From: Gaetbulibacter sp. S0825
GTDB taxonomy: Bacteria; Bacteroidota; Bacteroidia; Flavobacteriales; Flavobacteriaceae
Direction of reading: 5' to 3'
NCBI RefSeq assembly: GCF_011777505.1
Contig: NZ_JAATJT010000001.1
Location: forward strand, 620,001 to 684,000
Length of the DNA: 64,000 nt
Below the pieces are notes generated by a model, which saw only the letters and a list, made by a program, of their open reading frames with translations, did not search any database and was not told where the DNA came from. A program made the position numbers and the translations under genes. This document shows, in pieces, positions 9,127 to 18,751 of the stretch; within the stretch, counting starts at the first letter, position 1; the number at the start of each line of letters is the position of its first letter.

Positions 9127-10737
9127 ATGAAAAAACTTAACCTCTTTATTTTAGGCATACTAACAATGACTTTGTTATTTGGCTGTGGCTCTTCTGCCGC
9201 TATTTTGTCTACACCTATTGAAAATATTGACAATACACCCTTAAAGTATACTGAGCTTTCGGAAAACGAATCTAAAAACTGGATGCATCTAGATTTGATG
9301 AAAGATACCATTCCTGGAATGAGCGTTAATAAAGCTTATAGCGAAATCATTAAAAACAAAAAAGGTCAAACCGTTATTGTAGCTATAATTGATGCTGGAA
9401 TAGACACAAAACACGAAGATCTCGATGATGTAATCTGGATAAATAAAAAAGAAATACCCAACAACAATAAAGATGATGACAAAAACGGTTATGTAGACGA
9501 TATCCATGGCTGGAATTTTTTAGGAGATACCTATGATGAACAATTCGAATATGTTCGGATATTAGTAAGCGGCGACAAAAGTCATCCAAGATATGCTGAA
9601 GCCCAAGCTGAGTACAATAAAGAATATCAAGAATACAGCAGCCTAAAAGCACAATACGACCAAATAATTCAACAAGTGGTTGCTTCTCACCAGGCTATTT
9701 CGAAACATTTAAAAAAAGAGGATTATACCAAAGAAGAGGTGTTAGCTATTAAAACAACAGACCAATCTTTGTTGAGAGATGTATCGGTTATTAAGCAAAC
9801 ATATGGCTTTGGTATTGGCGACATAAAAGAAACCATTGAGGCTTTTAAAAACGATCTTTCCCAAATTAATGATCGATTAAATGTTAATCTAAACAAAAGC
9901 CTAAAAGGAAGAAAAACAGGAGACGACCCTAACGATTTTACTCAAACAACATACGGTAACAACAATGTTAACCCTGTTAAAAAAGAAGAATTACATGGTA
10001 CGCATGTAGCTGGCGTTATAGCTGCAGAGCGTAACAATGGTAAAGGAATGAATGGTATTGCTAATCACGTGAAAATAATGGCATTAAGAGCAGTGCCGAA
10101 TGGTGATGAGTATGACAAAGATATCGCTTTAGCAATTAAGTATGCGGTAGATAATGGTGCTAAAATCATTAACGCAAGCTTTGGTAAGTACTACTCACCA
10201 CATAGTGATAAGGTACAAGAAGCGCTTGTTTATGCGGCCGATAATGATGTGTTATTCGTTGGTTCGGCAGGAAATGAAAGTTTAGATCTTGATAAAAAAC
10301 CAAGCTATCCTAATGATCAAAAAAATGATGGTTCAGAGATAATGGACACCTATTTATCGGTTGGTGCTACAGATTCTAAATATGGTTCCAATCTTGTAGC
10401 ATCCTACTCTAATTACGGAAAGAAAAATGTTGATGTATTTGCTCCTGGATCTCAAATTTATTCTCCTAAACCAAATAATGAATACGATTTTATTGATGGT
10501 ACATCGTTTGCTGCACCAGCTGTTTCAGGTGTAGCTGCCTTAATACGTTCGTACTATCCAAAACTTACGGCAGTACAAGTAAAACAAATCATCATGGATT
10601 CTGGTTTACAACTTCCAGCAAAGGTTACGGTTCCTGGTAGTCAAAATTCTGTCAAATCATTTGGAGAACTGTCAAAATCTTCTAAACTTGTAAACGCTTA
10701 TAACGCTTTGATTATGGCAAGCAAAATATCAAATTAA
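9127..10737 (+). CDS. Exported S8 (subtilisin-family) serine protease lipoprotein
   Basis: A lipoprotein signal (KKLNLFILGILTMTLLFGC, lipobox Cys at residue 20) predicts membrane anchoring outside the cytoplasm. The catalytic triad is complete: Asp89 in IIDAGIDTKHEDL, His290 in LHGTHVAGVIAA and Ser460 in DGTSFAAPAVSG. The Asp-to-His distance is about 200 residues, against roughly 35-40 in subtilisin. The insertion (about 130-280) is charged, helical and repetitive in Q, K and Y. No propeptide domain or sorting tail is evident in the 536 residues. It shares an operon-like run with the MBL hydrolase and the M1 peptidase. Confidence 0.94.
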   Translation: MKKLNLFILGILTMTLLFGCGSSAAILSTPIENIDNTPLKYTELSENESKNWMHLDLMKDTIPGMSVNKAYSEIIKNKKGQTVIVAIIDAGIDTKHEDLDDVIWINKKEIPNNNKDDDKNGYVDDIHGWNFLGDTYDEQFEYVRILVSGDKSHPRYAEAQAEYNKEYQEYSSLKAQYDQIIQQVVASHQAISKHLKKEDYTKEEVLAIKTTDQSLLRDVSVIKQTYGFGIGDIKETIEAFKNDLSQINDRLNVNLNKSLKGRKTGDDPNDFTQTTYGNNNVNPVKKEELHGTHVAGVIAAERNNGKGMNGIANHVKIMALRAVPNGDEYDKDIALAIKYAVDNGAKIINASFGKYYSPHSDKVQEALVYAADNDVLFVGSAGNESLDLDKKPSYPNDQKNDGSEIMDTYLSVGATDSKYGSNLVASYSNYGKKNVDVFAPGSQIYSPKPNNEYDFIDGTSFAAPAVSGVAALIRSYYPKLTAVQVKQIIMDSGLQLPAKVTVPGSQNSVKSFGELSKSSKLVNAYNALIMASKISN

Positions 10738-10753
10738 TATTACACTATATTTT

Positions 10754-12673
10754 ATGAAAACTTTATTCTCAAGAATTCTTTTAATAGCCATCTTTTTAGT
10801 TGGTGTTAAATCAAACTCACAAAACAATCCTAATCCTGGTTATTGGCAACAACACGTTGATTATACTATGGAAATTGATATGAATGTTGAAACATTTCAA
10901 TATCAAGGAAAGCAAAAATTAGTTTATACCAATAACTCCCCTGATGTTTTAGATCGTGTGTTTTACCATTTGTATTTAAATGCATTTCAACCTGGAAGCA
11001 ATATGGATATGCGCTTACAGAACATTGCAGATCCAGATGGAAGAATGGTAACAAATGTTGGTACTAAAGAAAATCCGATTATTGAAAGTAGAATCAGTAA
11101 ACTAAAACCTAATGAAATTGGTTATATTAAAGTCGCTTCGTTAACACAAAATGGAAAACCGCTTGAATATGATGTTGCTGACACTGTTTTAGAGGTTAAG
11201 CTAGCAACTCCAATAAAACCAGGCGAAAAAGCAACATTCGATATGGTTTTTAGTGCGCAAGTGCCTTTACAAATCAGAAGAAATGGTAGAAATAGTCGTG
11301 AAGGTATAGATTTATCTATGGCACAATGGTATCCTAAATTAGCAGAGTATGATTTTGAGGGTTGGCATGCTGATTCATATATAGCAAGAGAATTTCATGG
11401 TGTTTGGGGAGATTTTGATGTTAAAATATCCATAGACAGAAATTATGTTATAGGTGGTACTGGTTACCTTCAAAACCCAGAAGAAATAGGGCATGGTTAT
11501 GATGCTAATAAAACAAAAGGGCCAATAGGTTCTGGCGAGAAATTAACATGGCATTTTAAAGCTCCGAACGTTCATGATTATACTTGGGCCGCAGACCCAG
11601 ATTATAATCACGAAAGTCTTCAAGTACCAGACGGACCTATGCTTCATTTTCTTTGGAAAGACAATCCTGAAACCAACGAAAATTGGAAAAAATTACAGCC
11701 CGTTACAGCGCAATTAATGCAATTTTTTAGTGAAAACGTTGGTAAATATCCTTACGAGCAATACTCTGTTATTCAAGGTGGAGATGGAGGTATGGAGTAC
11801 GCTATGTGTACTTTAATTACTGGCGGTAGAAGTTTAAATGGGTTAATTGGTGTGACATCGCATGAAATGGCACATACATGGTTTCAATTTTTACTGGCCA
11901 CAAACGAAGGTAAACATGAGTGGATGGACGAAGGGTTTGGAAGTTACATAAGCGCTTTGGCAATGACCGAAATTTCTGGACGAACAAGTGAAAATCCTCA
12001 CCTTGGATCCTATAGAGGCTATATTAGATTAGCAAATTCGGGATATGAGCAACCACTTACTACACATTCTGATCGTTACGACCTTAATCGTGCTTATGGT
12101 ACTGCTGCTTATAGCAAAGGTGCTGTTTTTATGGCTCAATTAGGCTATGTAATTGGTGAAGATAATTTAAAAACGACCATCAAAAAGTATTTTGATGACT
12201 ATGCGTTTTCTCATCCAACACCAAATGATATTATTCGTACTGCTGAAAAAATTTCAGGCTTAGAATTAGATTGGTACTTAATAGATTTTGGACAAACCAC
12301 AAATACTATTGATTATGGAGTTACATCGGTAGAAGCAACTGATAAAGGAACAACTATAACATTAGACAGAAAGGGGTTAATGCCAATGCCTATTGATTTA
12401 AGAGTTGAATATGTTGATGGAACTTTTGAAGATTTTTATATTCCATTAGAAATGATGCGAGGCGAAAAGCCAACTCCTGAATCCACAAAAGTATTGTCGG
12501 ATTGGTCTTGGGCTAATAAAAGTTTTAGTTTTGGTGTTGCAGTAGATAAAAGTAAAATAAAGGCTGTAACTATTGACCCTATTAAGAAAATGGCAGATGT
12601 TGACGATTCAAACAATTCTTTAACCTTGGTTAAAGATGATGAATTAAAGAACAAGCCGAAAATTAAAGGTTAA
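10754..12673 (+). CDS. Exported M1-family zinc metallopeptidase (aminopeptidase)
   Basis: M1 enzymes remove N-terminal residues from peptides. The 639-residue protein has a Sec signal (FSRILLIAIFLVGVKSNSQ), an N-terminal beta domain and the zinc site HEMAH at 370-374 with the third ligand Glu393 exactly 18 residues further (WMDEGFGSY). The exopeptidase motif appears as GGMEYAM at about 345-351, matching the family GxMEN with Ala-Met after Tyr. The C-terminal helical domain of large M1 enzymes is short, as is usual for this Bacteroidota subgroup. It lies 16 bases after the S8 protease and ends at a shared bidirectional terminator. Confidence 0.95.
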   Translation: MKTLFSRILLIAIFLVGVKSNSQNNPNPGYWQQHVDYTMEIDMNVETFQYQGKQKLVYTNNSPDVLDRVFYHLYLNAFQPGSNMDMRLQNIADPDGRMVTNVGTKENPIIESRISKLKPNEIGYIKVASLTQNGKPLEYDVADTVLEVKLATPIKPGEKATFDMVFSAQVPLQIRRNGRNSREGIDLSMAQWYPKLAEYDFEGWHADSYIAREFHGVWGDFDVKISIDRNYVIGGTGYLQNPEEIGHGYDANKTKGPIGSGEKLTWHFKAPNVHDYTWAADPDYNHESLQVPDGPMLHFLWKDNPETNENWKKLQPVTAQLMQFFSENVGKYPYEQYSVIQGGDGGMEYAMCTLITGGRSLNGLIGVTSHEMAHTWFQFLLATNEGKHEWMDEGFGSYISALAMTEISGRTSENPHLGSYRGYIRLANSGYEQPLTTHSDRYDLNRAYGTAAYSKGAVFMAQLGYVIGEDNLKTTIKKYFDDYAFSHPTPNDIIRTAEKISGLELDWYLIDFGQTTNTIDYGVTSVEATDKGTTITLDRKGLMPMPIDLRVEYVDGTFEDFYIPLEMMRGEKPTPESTKVLSDWSWANKSFSFGVAVDKSKIKAVTIDPIKKMADVDDSNNSLTLVKDDELKNKPKIKG

Positions 12674-12700
12674 AAGGTTTTAATATATAATGTTAGTTTT

Positions 12701-12730
12701 AAAAGGGTGTCTTAGTTAAGACACCCTTTT
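12701..12730. terminator. Bidirectional intrinsic terminator
   Basis: A perfect inverted repeat, AAAAGGGTGTCTTA / TAAGACACCCTTTT, with 14-base arms and a two-base centre. It lies between the convergent M1 peptidase and hydrolase genes, and the hydrolase stop codon (12716-12718) falls inside it. A and T tails serve both directions. Confidence 0.85.
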
Positions 12731-13918
12731 GTACCATTTTAGGTTTTTATACATCTCTTTTTTTGAAGTTCTTTCTCTATTAAAAAGCAACATATGCGTG
12801 GTGTTTTTTTGTTTATTTCTATAGCCAAATAAGTGAAATATTTGTTTGGCAAGGTATTTAGTTACTTTTAAATTTACTCGTAAAACTCCTCGTTGTTTAT
12901 CCATCCACGTGATGCCTGGAAGCATGGTTATTAAGGTGTCCATTTTCCATTTTCTAATAACCTCGGAAAGACTTAAGAAAAACGGATGTATTTTTTTAAT
13001 AATAAAAAATCCTTCGCTTCCTTTTTTTTGATAAAGAGGCATGAAAATTTTTGCACTATATGGCGATTCAATGGTTTTATTCTCCTCTGTTGCTAGTTGC
13101 TCCCCTTTTTTGACATTTTGAAAACTCTTAAAATTTGGTTTCATTTTAAAATTTTTCGTTTTTAAAAGTCTATGGAGGTAAACCACTTCATAAACTTCTT
13201 TATCTTTATCGGAGGCATTTACTAAAATATCGTAATAATCATGAAAGTTTTGCACTTCGCCTTGCTCTAAGGCGCCTGCATAAATCAAACTTAAAAAGAT
13301 AAATGCTACATTGTTTGTTATGGCACTTAAATCGTCATGTTGACCAGACTCAAACCCAAGCGACACATAGCCAAGTTGATTGATATAACTCAGCAGCGGT
13401 CCATCTAAATACTCTTCAATACCTAAAACTACTGGAACTGGGAACAAGCTTGAAAATTTTCTGTTAATTAAAGCATCGTTAATAGTAATAAAAGGCAGAG
13501 TTTTACTCGAGGTTGTGTGTAAGTCTATAAAATAAAATGGCCCTTCTTCTTCTTTTAAAATATGTTTTAATATTCTATACAACTCTTGTTGCTCCCCTTC
13601 TTCGTTATTGAGATTTGTTTTATTTTCTAGCTGGCTTAAGTTTTCTTTTAACCAAACCCTATTAAGATCCTTATCTATAAATCTTTGGTTAGTTTTGAGA
13701 GCTTTTAGGTTTCCAGAAATACCATATATTGTGCCTTGTACTTGAGTTTCTTTTATTTTCTCAAAAACTTCTTTAAGTGCAAATACTCCTGCTGTTTCGT
13801 TGCCGTGTATTCCACCAAAAAAAACTATGGTAGGTCCATTGGGTTTTCCTTTAATTTTTCCAATTAATCTATCAACTAAAATAGACGTGTTTAATGCTTT
13901 GCTATAAATTTCCACCAT
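12716..13918 (-). CDS. Succinylglutamate desuccinylase/aspartoacylase-family zinc hydrolase
   Basis: The 400-residue protein is a member of the AstE/AspA branch of M14-like carboxypeptidases, which cleave N-acyl amino acids. The zinc site shows as GGIHGNETAG (His and Glu ligands, residues about 36-45) and FIDLHTTSS (His ligand). The substrate-binding arginine region NRVWLKEN and a catalytic Glu region (LGFESGQHDD) follow. The last 130 residues form the family's C-terminal beta domain plus a basic tail. No signal peptide is seen. It is 8 bases downstream of the GCS2-CBS gene in the same direction, so ligase and hydrolase are probably made together. The actual acyl substrate is unknown. Confidence 0.83.
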   Translation of the reverse strand: MVEIYSKALNTSILVDRLIGKIKGKPNGPTIVFFGGIHGNETAGVFALKEVFEKIKETQVQGTIYGISGNLKALKTNQRFIDKDLNRVWLKENLSQLENKTNLNNEEGEQQELYRILKHILKEEEGPFYFIDLHTTSSKTLPFITINDALINRKFSSLFPVPVVLGIEEYLDGPLLSYINQLGYVSLGFESGQHDDLSAITNNVAFIFLSLIYAGALEQGEVQNFHDYYDILVNASDKDKEVYEVVYLHRLLKTKNFKMKPNFKSFQNVKKGEQLATEENKTIESPYSAKIFMPLYQKKGSEGFFIIKKIHPFFLSLSEVIRKWKMDTLITMLPGITWMDKQRGVLRVNLKVTKYLAKQIFHLFGYRNKQKNTTHMLLFNRERTSKKEMYKNLKWYKRVS

Positions 13919-13926
13919 CTAGTTTT

Positions 13927-15777
13927 TTAAACGTCTTTTGAAGTTATAATTCCTATTAACCTATTTTTTTCTACAACAGGAAGACTATTTATATTGTGCT
14001 TTTTCATAAGTTTTTTTGCGTCTTTTGCGCTTGAATATTGGTTAATAGTAACAATGGTTTTTTGCATGATTCCACTAATAGTACGTCTCCCATTGTGAGA
14101 ATTACTTATGTATTTCTCCATATCTGTTGATGATAATAAGCCAACCAATTCCTTATCATTGTTAATTACAGGCATGTGATTAAATTTTTTCCACTTCATA
14201 ATATTAATTACTAAATCAAGACTATCATTTTCATCTACAGAGAAAATATCCGAACTCATAAGGTGCTTCACTATTTTTTTTGGAGAGAATTCTGGCATCG
14301 TGTCTTTTTTAACAATATTCCATGATGATATTGGATATTCCTTTTGCTGCTTTGCATACATCTTAGAGGTTAATATTTGAATGGCTTCAAATCGTTTTCT
14401 AGTTTTTAAAAGATTTCTGTAGCTCTTAGTAATCCATTGAGATCCATTATTTGAGATAATTCTATTTTTTATAATTTCTAAATAATATTCAGCATCTTTT
14501 GGAGAAACATTCATTTTATAAAGCCCTTTGTAGGCCATTGGAATTAGTTCGTTCAAAATTAGTTCGTGACTAGGAATAATTTTACCATTCCAATGAAACT
14601 GTGTGTTCATACCATATCTTGCAGCGTTAAAAAAGTTGCTTTTAACGTCTTTAAAATTCATTTTTTGATGAATATTATCATACATTTTAGGTTTTCCCAT
14701 CATGACTCCTACCCAAAATACCATATTGGCTATTTCATCAATCATTGTTGGTCCCGAAGGAATATACCTATTTTCAATTCTAAGATGTGGTTTCCCTCCG
14801 CCAACACCATAACAAGGCCTGTTCCAGCGATACACGGTACCATTGTGAAGGTTTAATGCTTTTAACCCAGGAATTTCTCCTTTTTCAAGCATTTCAACGC
14901 TGTCCTTAGTGAACTCTGTAGTCACTAAGCTTCTAAATCTAGAAACATTATCTCTAAAAATATCAGCGACACTTCCTGTAGACCAATGGTCACCAAAGCT
15001 CACTCTAGATTGTTTTTCATTTAATAAAAATGAATTGGCTCTTGTATCTACACTTTGAGTAAACAAAGATATTCTCGTTTCGCTCCAAAGTTCTTTTCCA
15101 AATAAAAGGGGGGAATTAGTACAAGCACTTAAAATAGGACCCGAAATTGCTTGTGCCCAATTATGTGTGTCTATAAACGTGTCTGGATCTACCTGTAAAT
15201 GCATTTGAAAACTTGTGTTACAACCTTCAAGCATTACGCTGTCGTGGAGTAAGTTTATCTCATCAACGCCCTTAATATAAATATTAAAATCTTGCTTTCT
15301 AGACTCTTTTATGGCTTCATTTAACACAAAATATCTATCTATTGGCGTCATGTTTTCTATGCCAATATGTTTAAGCGTGAGTGTTGGTAATATTCCTGTT
15401 AATAGAACTTTAGTTTTTTTGTTTTCAGCTATTTTATTGGCTTTACCTAAAAGTTCGGTTAACTGATTGTGAAGTTTTGAAAAGCAATCATTTTTTAATT
15501 CAAGAGGGTCTAAATTTATCTCTAAATTATAGTTACCTATTTCGGTTGTAAAATGATTGTCGTTAATATCCTTTAATATTTCTACAGCATTATTACTTGG
15601 TAAAAACTCACTATCTACTAAACAAAATTCTTGTTCTGCACCTATTCTAATAGGTGATTTCTCGATTAAATCATTATTAATCATAAAATCGAGAGCCTCT
15701 ATGTCCTTAAGTAAATGAAAGATATAATTAGCTTTATCTTCTTTACTGGTAAGTTTTGTTACTTTTAATTCTCCCAT
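13927..15777 (-). CDS. GCS2-type carboxylate-amine ligase with C-terminal CBS pair
   Basis: The N-terminal part (about 40-400) resembles the glutamate-cysteine ligase type 2 (YbdK) family, which joins a carboxylate to an amine using ATP: IGAEQEFCLVD is the family's EQE metal/ATP motif, followed by EINLDPLEL, SFQMHLQVDP and HLRIENRYIPSGPT. From about residue 500 to the end there are two CBS domains (VDENDSLDLVINIM with HMPVIN, and INQYSSAKDAKKLM with SLPVVE), which usually bind adenine nucleotides and regulate the attached enzyme. The protein is 616 residues, far longer than the 370-400 of plain GCS2 enzymes. No gshB follows, so classical glutathione synthesis is not indicated. The downstream gene is an aspartoacylase-like hydrolase. 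Confidence 0.85.
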   Translation of the reverse strand: MGELKVTKLTSKEDKANYIFHLLKDIEALDFMINNDLIEKSPIRIGAEQEFCLVDSEFLPSNNAVEILKDINDNHFTTEIGNYNLEINLDPLELKNDCFSKLHNQLTELLGKANKIAENKKTKVLLTGILPTLTLKHIGIENMTPIDRYFVLNEAIKESRKQDFNIYIKGVDEINLLHDSVMLEGCNTSFQMHLQVDPDTFIDTHNWAQAISGPILSACTNSPLLFGKELWSETRISLFTQSVDTRANSFLLNEKQSRVSFGDHWSTGSVADIFRDNVSRFRSLVTTEFTKDSVEMLEKGEIPGLKALNLHNGTVYRWNRPCYGVGGGKPHLRIENRYIPSGPTMIDEIANMVFWVGVMMGKPKMYDNIHQKMNFKDVKSNFFNAARYGMNTQFHWNGKIIPSHELILNELIPMAYKGLYKMNVSPKDAEYYLEIIKNRIISNNGSQWITKSYRNLLKTRKRFEAIQILTSKMYAKQQKEYPISSWNIVKKDTMPEFSPKKIVKHLMSSDIFSVDENDSLDLVINIMKWKKFNHMPVINNDKELVGLLSSTDMEKYISNSHNGRRTISGIMQKTIVTINQYSSAKDAKKLMKKHNINSLPVVEKNRLIGIITSKDV

Positions 15778-15888
15778 AAAATTTAGAAATTTTAGCTGTG
15801 TTAAATTACTACTCCCTGGGTTTTTAAAACATGATTTTTATCATACCTTAAATGAGTGTTGTATCTTGCGATTTGTTAAGTCTAATAA

Positions 15889-16260
15889 ATGGATACCTCT
15901 TACTCTAATAAAGAAAAGCTAAAAAGCAAAAAGCTTATTGAAAAAATGTTTGTAGAAGGACGCTCTATTTCTGCTTTTCCTTTACGTTTAGTGTATCTAA
16001 AAACCCATTTTAATGATGGCGTTACTATTAAAACTGGAGTTTCGGTAAGTAAACGCCATTTTAAAAGCGCCATTGATAGAAATAGGATAAAACGATTAAT
16101 GCGAGAGGCTTATCGATTAAATAAACCTATATATTTTAACAACTTTTCAACACAATGTGCGTTTATGATTTTGTACATTGGGAATGAAAAACCAACATTT
16201 GAAGAGGTCGATAAGGCTATGAAGCAGTTGTTGGAAAAGGTCCTTAAAAAGGTTTCTTAG
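15889..16260 (+). CDS. rnpA: Ribonuclease P protein component
   Basis: RnpA is the small basic cofactor of the RNase P ribozyme that matures tRNA 5' ends. The 123-residue protein has the expected N-terminal SNKEKLKSKKLIEKMF, then FPLRLVYL, and the diagnostic RNR motif region DRNRIKRLMREAYR. The gene is not next to rpmH or yidD as it is in many phyla; here it heads a run with a DUF4349-like lipoprotein (7 bases apart) and an S41 protease. A weak TATCTTGC at 15862-15869 may be its promoter. Confidence 0.95.
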   Translation: MDTSYSNKEKLKSKKLIEKMFVEGRSISAFPLRLVYLKTHFNDGVTIKTGVSVSKRHFKSAIDRNRIKRLMREAYRLNKPIYFNNFSTQCAFMILYIGNEKPTFEEVDKAMKQLLEKVLKKVS

Positions 16261-16267
16261 AATAATT

Positions 16268-17080
16268 ATGAAAACACTTTATATCTTTTTATTGCTGATT
16301 TTACCATTAGCCTGTACAACAAGCTCAGACAAAGAGAGCCGTGGAGATGTATCTTCTATCAACGGCTTACTTAATAGCGATTTTACACCCATGAGCGATG
16401 ATGTTCGCTATGAAGAAGTGGATTTCGAACAAAAACTTATAAAAGAATCTTATTTTGAATTTGAAACCAATGATCTTGATAAAACCTATAATTCTATCTT
16501 AAGATATGTAAAAACTAATCGTGGGTTTATTCAAAGTGATAATGCAAATAAATCCTATGCTAGGCATTCTAGAAACTTGATTATTCGTGTTCCTACTAGT
16601 AATTTTCAAAAAACGATTGACTCAATATCAACATTAGTCGATTTTTTTGACACGAAGCGTATTACTCTAAAAGATGTTACTGAAGAGTTTATCGATTTAG
16701 AAGCTAGGCTTAAAGCAAAATTAGAGTTAGAAAAAAGGTATTTAGAGCTGCTATCTAAAGCAAAAAATGTAAAAGAAATGCTTGAAATAGAACGCGAGCT
16801 ATCACATATTCGAGAAGAAATTGAAGCAAAGCAAGGTCGTCTAAAATACTTAAACGACAAAGTTTCATTAAGCACTTTAAACGTTGAGTTCTATAAAATA
16901 TCTGCCGAAACTGGTGTAACAACATCTTATGGTAGAAAAATGTGGAACGCTATTCAATCTGGATTTAATGGTCTTTCAATTTTCTTTTTAGGCCTTCTAA
17001 ATATTTGGCCATTTATTATTATTTTATTAGTGGCTGCTTATTTAATAAGAAAGCAACTAAGAAAAAAACGAAAAAAATAA
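16268..17080 (+). CDS. DUF4349-like lipoprotein with coiled coil and C-terminal membrane helix
   Basis: The lipobox (LLILPLACTTS) predicts a lipid anchor. A beta-rich region (YFEFETNDLDKTYNSILRYV, then RNLIIRVPTSNFQKTIDSIS) leads to a long charged coiled coil at about 135-195 (LEARLKAKLELEKRYLELL) and LNVEFYKISAE. One hydrophobic helix near residues 240-260 (FLGLLNIWPFIIILLVAAYLI) and a basic tail follow. This is the layout of DUF4349 proteins, whose function is not established. It sits 7 bases after rnpA and 4 bases before the S41 protease. Confidence 0.82.
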   Translation: MKTLYIFLLLILPLACTTSSDKESRGDVSSINGLLNSDFTPMSDDVRYEEVDFEQKLIKESYFEFETNDLDKTYNSILRYVKTNRGFIQSDNANKSYARHSRNLIIRVPTSNFQKTIDSISTLVDFFDTKRITLKDVTEEFIDLEARLKAKLELEKRYLELLSKAKNVKEMLEIERELSHIREEIEAKQGRLKYLNDKVSLSTLNVEFYKISAETGVTTSYGRKMWNAIQSGFNGLSIFFLGLLNIWPFIIILLVAAYLIRKQLRKKRKK

Positions 17081-17084
17081 TGTT

Positions 17085-18719
17085 ATGAAAAACTTTTTGA
17101 AAAAGAAATTCTTAGTTCCTTTATTGGCTATCGGTCTTTTTTTAACTGGAACTGCTTTTCAAAGTGACTTTTTTGAAATTGCGAAGCAAATAGAAATTTT
17201 CACCACCATGTTTAAAGAGGTTAACATGAATTATGTTGACGAAACAAATCCTGGTGATTTAATGGATACTGCTATAAAAAGTATGCTAAAGGACCTAGAC
17301 CCTTACACTGTTTTTTTTAACGAACAAGATGTTGAGGCTTCTAGAATAAACAATACAGGCGATTATACAGGAATTGGGGCAAGTGTGAAAACATTAAAAG
17401 ACAAACTTGTAATTATTGAACCTTATAAAGATTATCCTGCTGACCAAGCTGGATTAAAAGCTGGAGACGAAATTATTAAGGTTGAAGACATAACCGTAGC
17501 GTCTTTTAAAGAAAATGCTGGTGATTTATTGCGTGGTGCTCCTGGGTCAAAAGTAAATGTTACATATATTCGTCAGGGTAAAACAAATACAGCTACAATT
17601 ACTCGTCAAGAAGTTGAAGTTGGTGCTGTTCCTTTATACGATATGATTGACGAAAATACTGGTTATATAGCATTATCTAAATTTACAAGAACAGCTTCTA
17701 GAGAAACCGGAAATGCACTTAAAGAATTAAAGGCAGAAGGAGCAAAATCTATAGTTTTGGATTTAAGAGGAAATCCAGGGGGCTTGCTACTTGAAGCAGT
17801 GAATATTGTTAATTTGTTTGTTGAAAAAGGGCAATTAGTAGTAACTACTAAATCGAAAGTAGATAAGTATAATAAAACCTATTATACCCAAAATCAACCC
17901 ATCGATTTAGAAATCCCATTGGTGGTTTTAATAGATGAGGGAAGTGCTTCGGCTAGTGAGATTGTTTCTGGTTCACTACAAGATCTTGATAGAGCTGTGG
18001 TGGTTGGTGTGCGAAGTTTTGGTAAAGGTTTGGTGCAAAGGCCTAAGCAACTTACTTATGGTACTCAAATTAAAGTTACTATTTCAAGATATTACACACC
18101 TTCTGGTCGCTGTATTCAAGCTTTAGATTATTGGAATAGAGATAAAGATGGTAATGCTGTTCGTGTAAAACAAGATAATTTTAACGAGTTTAAAACAAAA
18201 AATGGTCGCTCTGTTTTTGACGGTGGAGGTATACAGCCAGATATAGTCATTGAAGATGCTAAACCTTCAACAATTACGAAAGCAATTGTTGGTGGTGATT
18301 ATATTTTCAACTTTGCCACAAATTATTATTACAATAATTCTGTGGATGATTTAATGTCTTTTAAATTTTCTGATTCAGACTTTAAAGATTTTAAAAATTA
18401 TTTAAAGACTACTAATTTTGATTTTAAAACAAAAACTGAAAATCAGCTTAGTGAATTAATGGTAATAGCTAAAAGTGAGGGATTGGACGAAACCCTTGAA
18501 AATGACTATTCTAAACTCATTTCATCCTTAAAATCTTACAAAACCCAAGCAGTTGACGAAAATAAAAGCCAGTTAACCTCATTATTAGAAAATGAAATTA
18601 TTAAAAGATATTTTTACAGGGAAGGGCTTCATAAGTACTATTTAACCCATAATAATGAAATTAAAAAGGCCGTTGAAGTGCTAAGTGATGCAAATACTTA
18701 TAAAAGCTATTTAAACTAG
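17085..18719 (+). CDS. S41-family C-terminal processing peptidase (CtpA-like)
   Basis: S41 peptidases cut proteins near their C-termini in the cell envelope. The 544-residue protein has an N-terminal signal or anchor (FLVPLLAIGLFLTGTAFQ). A PDZ domain follows at about 90-175 (GIGASVKTLKDKLVIIEPYK, then AGLKAGDEIIKVED), and the protease core has LDLRGNPGGLL. The nucleophile region GSASASEIVSG is at about 286-296, and the lysine base is in VVGVRSFGKGLVQ. A roughly 150-residue C-terminal helical extension follows the catalytic domain, common in Bacteroidota. It is 4 bases after the DUF4349-like gene. Confidence 0.95.
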   Translation: MKNFLKKKFLVPLLAIGLFLTGTAFQSDFFEIAKQIEIFTTMFKEVNMNYVDETNPGDLMDTAIKSMLKDLDPYTVFFNEQDVEASRINNTGDYTGIGASVKTLKDKLVIIEPYKDYPADQAGLKAGDEIIKVEDITVASFKENAGDLLRGAPGSKVNVTYIRQGKTNTATITRQEVEVGAVPLYDMIDENTGYIALSKFTRTASRETGNALKELKAEGAKSIVLDLRGNPGGLLLEAVNIVNLFVEKGQLVVTTKSKVDKYNKTYYTQNQPIDLEIPLVVLIDEGSASASEIVSGSLQDLDRAVVVGVRSFGKGLVQRPKQLTYGTQIKVTISRYYTPSGRCIQALDYWNRDKDGNAVRVKQDNFNEFKTKNGRSVFDGGGIQPDIVIEDAKPSTITKAIVGGDYIFNFATNYYYNNSVDDLMSFKFSDSDFKDFKNYLKTTNFDFKTKTENQLSELMVIAKSEGLDETLENDYSKLISSLKSYKTQAVDENKSQLTSLLENEIIKRYFYREGLHKYYLTHNNEIKKAVEVLSDANTYKSYLN

Positions 18720-18751
18720 TTTTTATTGTATCTCTAAGAATTTTTAAGATT

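Noticed and set aside
10066-10071. CACGTG core inside the S8 protease gene, considered as a third parS
   Set aside because: The flanks (CTAAT before, AAAATA after) do not form the TGTT/AACA arms; similar bare cores at 12906-12911, 20254-20259 and 59770-59775 fail the same test.
15889-16260. rnpA as a sign of the dnaA-rpmH-rnpA origin region
   Set aside because: rpmH, yidC, dnaA and dnaN are not next to it, and rnpA is often separate from the origin in Bacteroidota. The parS pair is the better clue.
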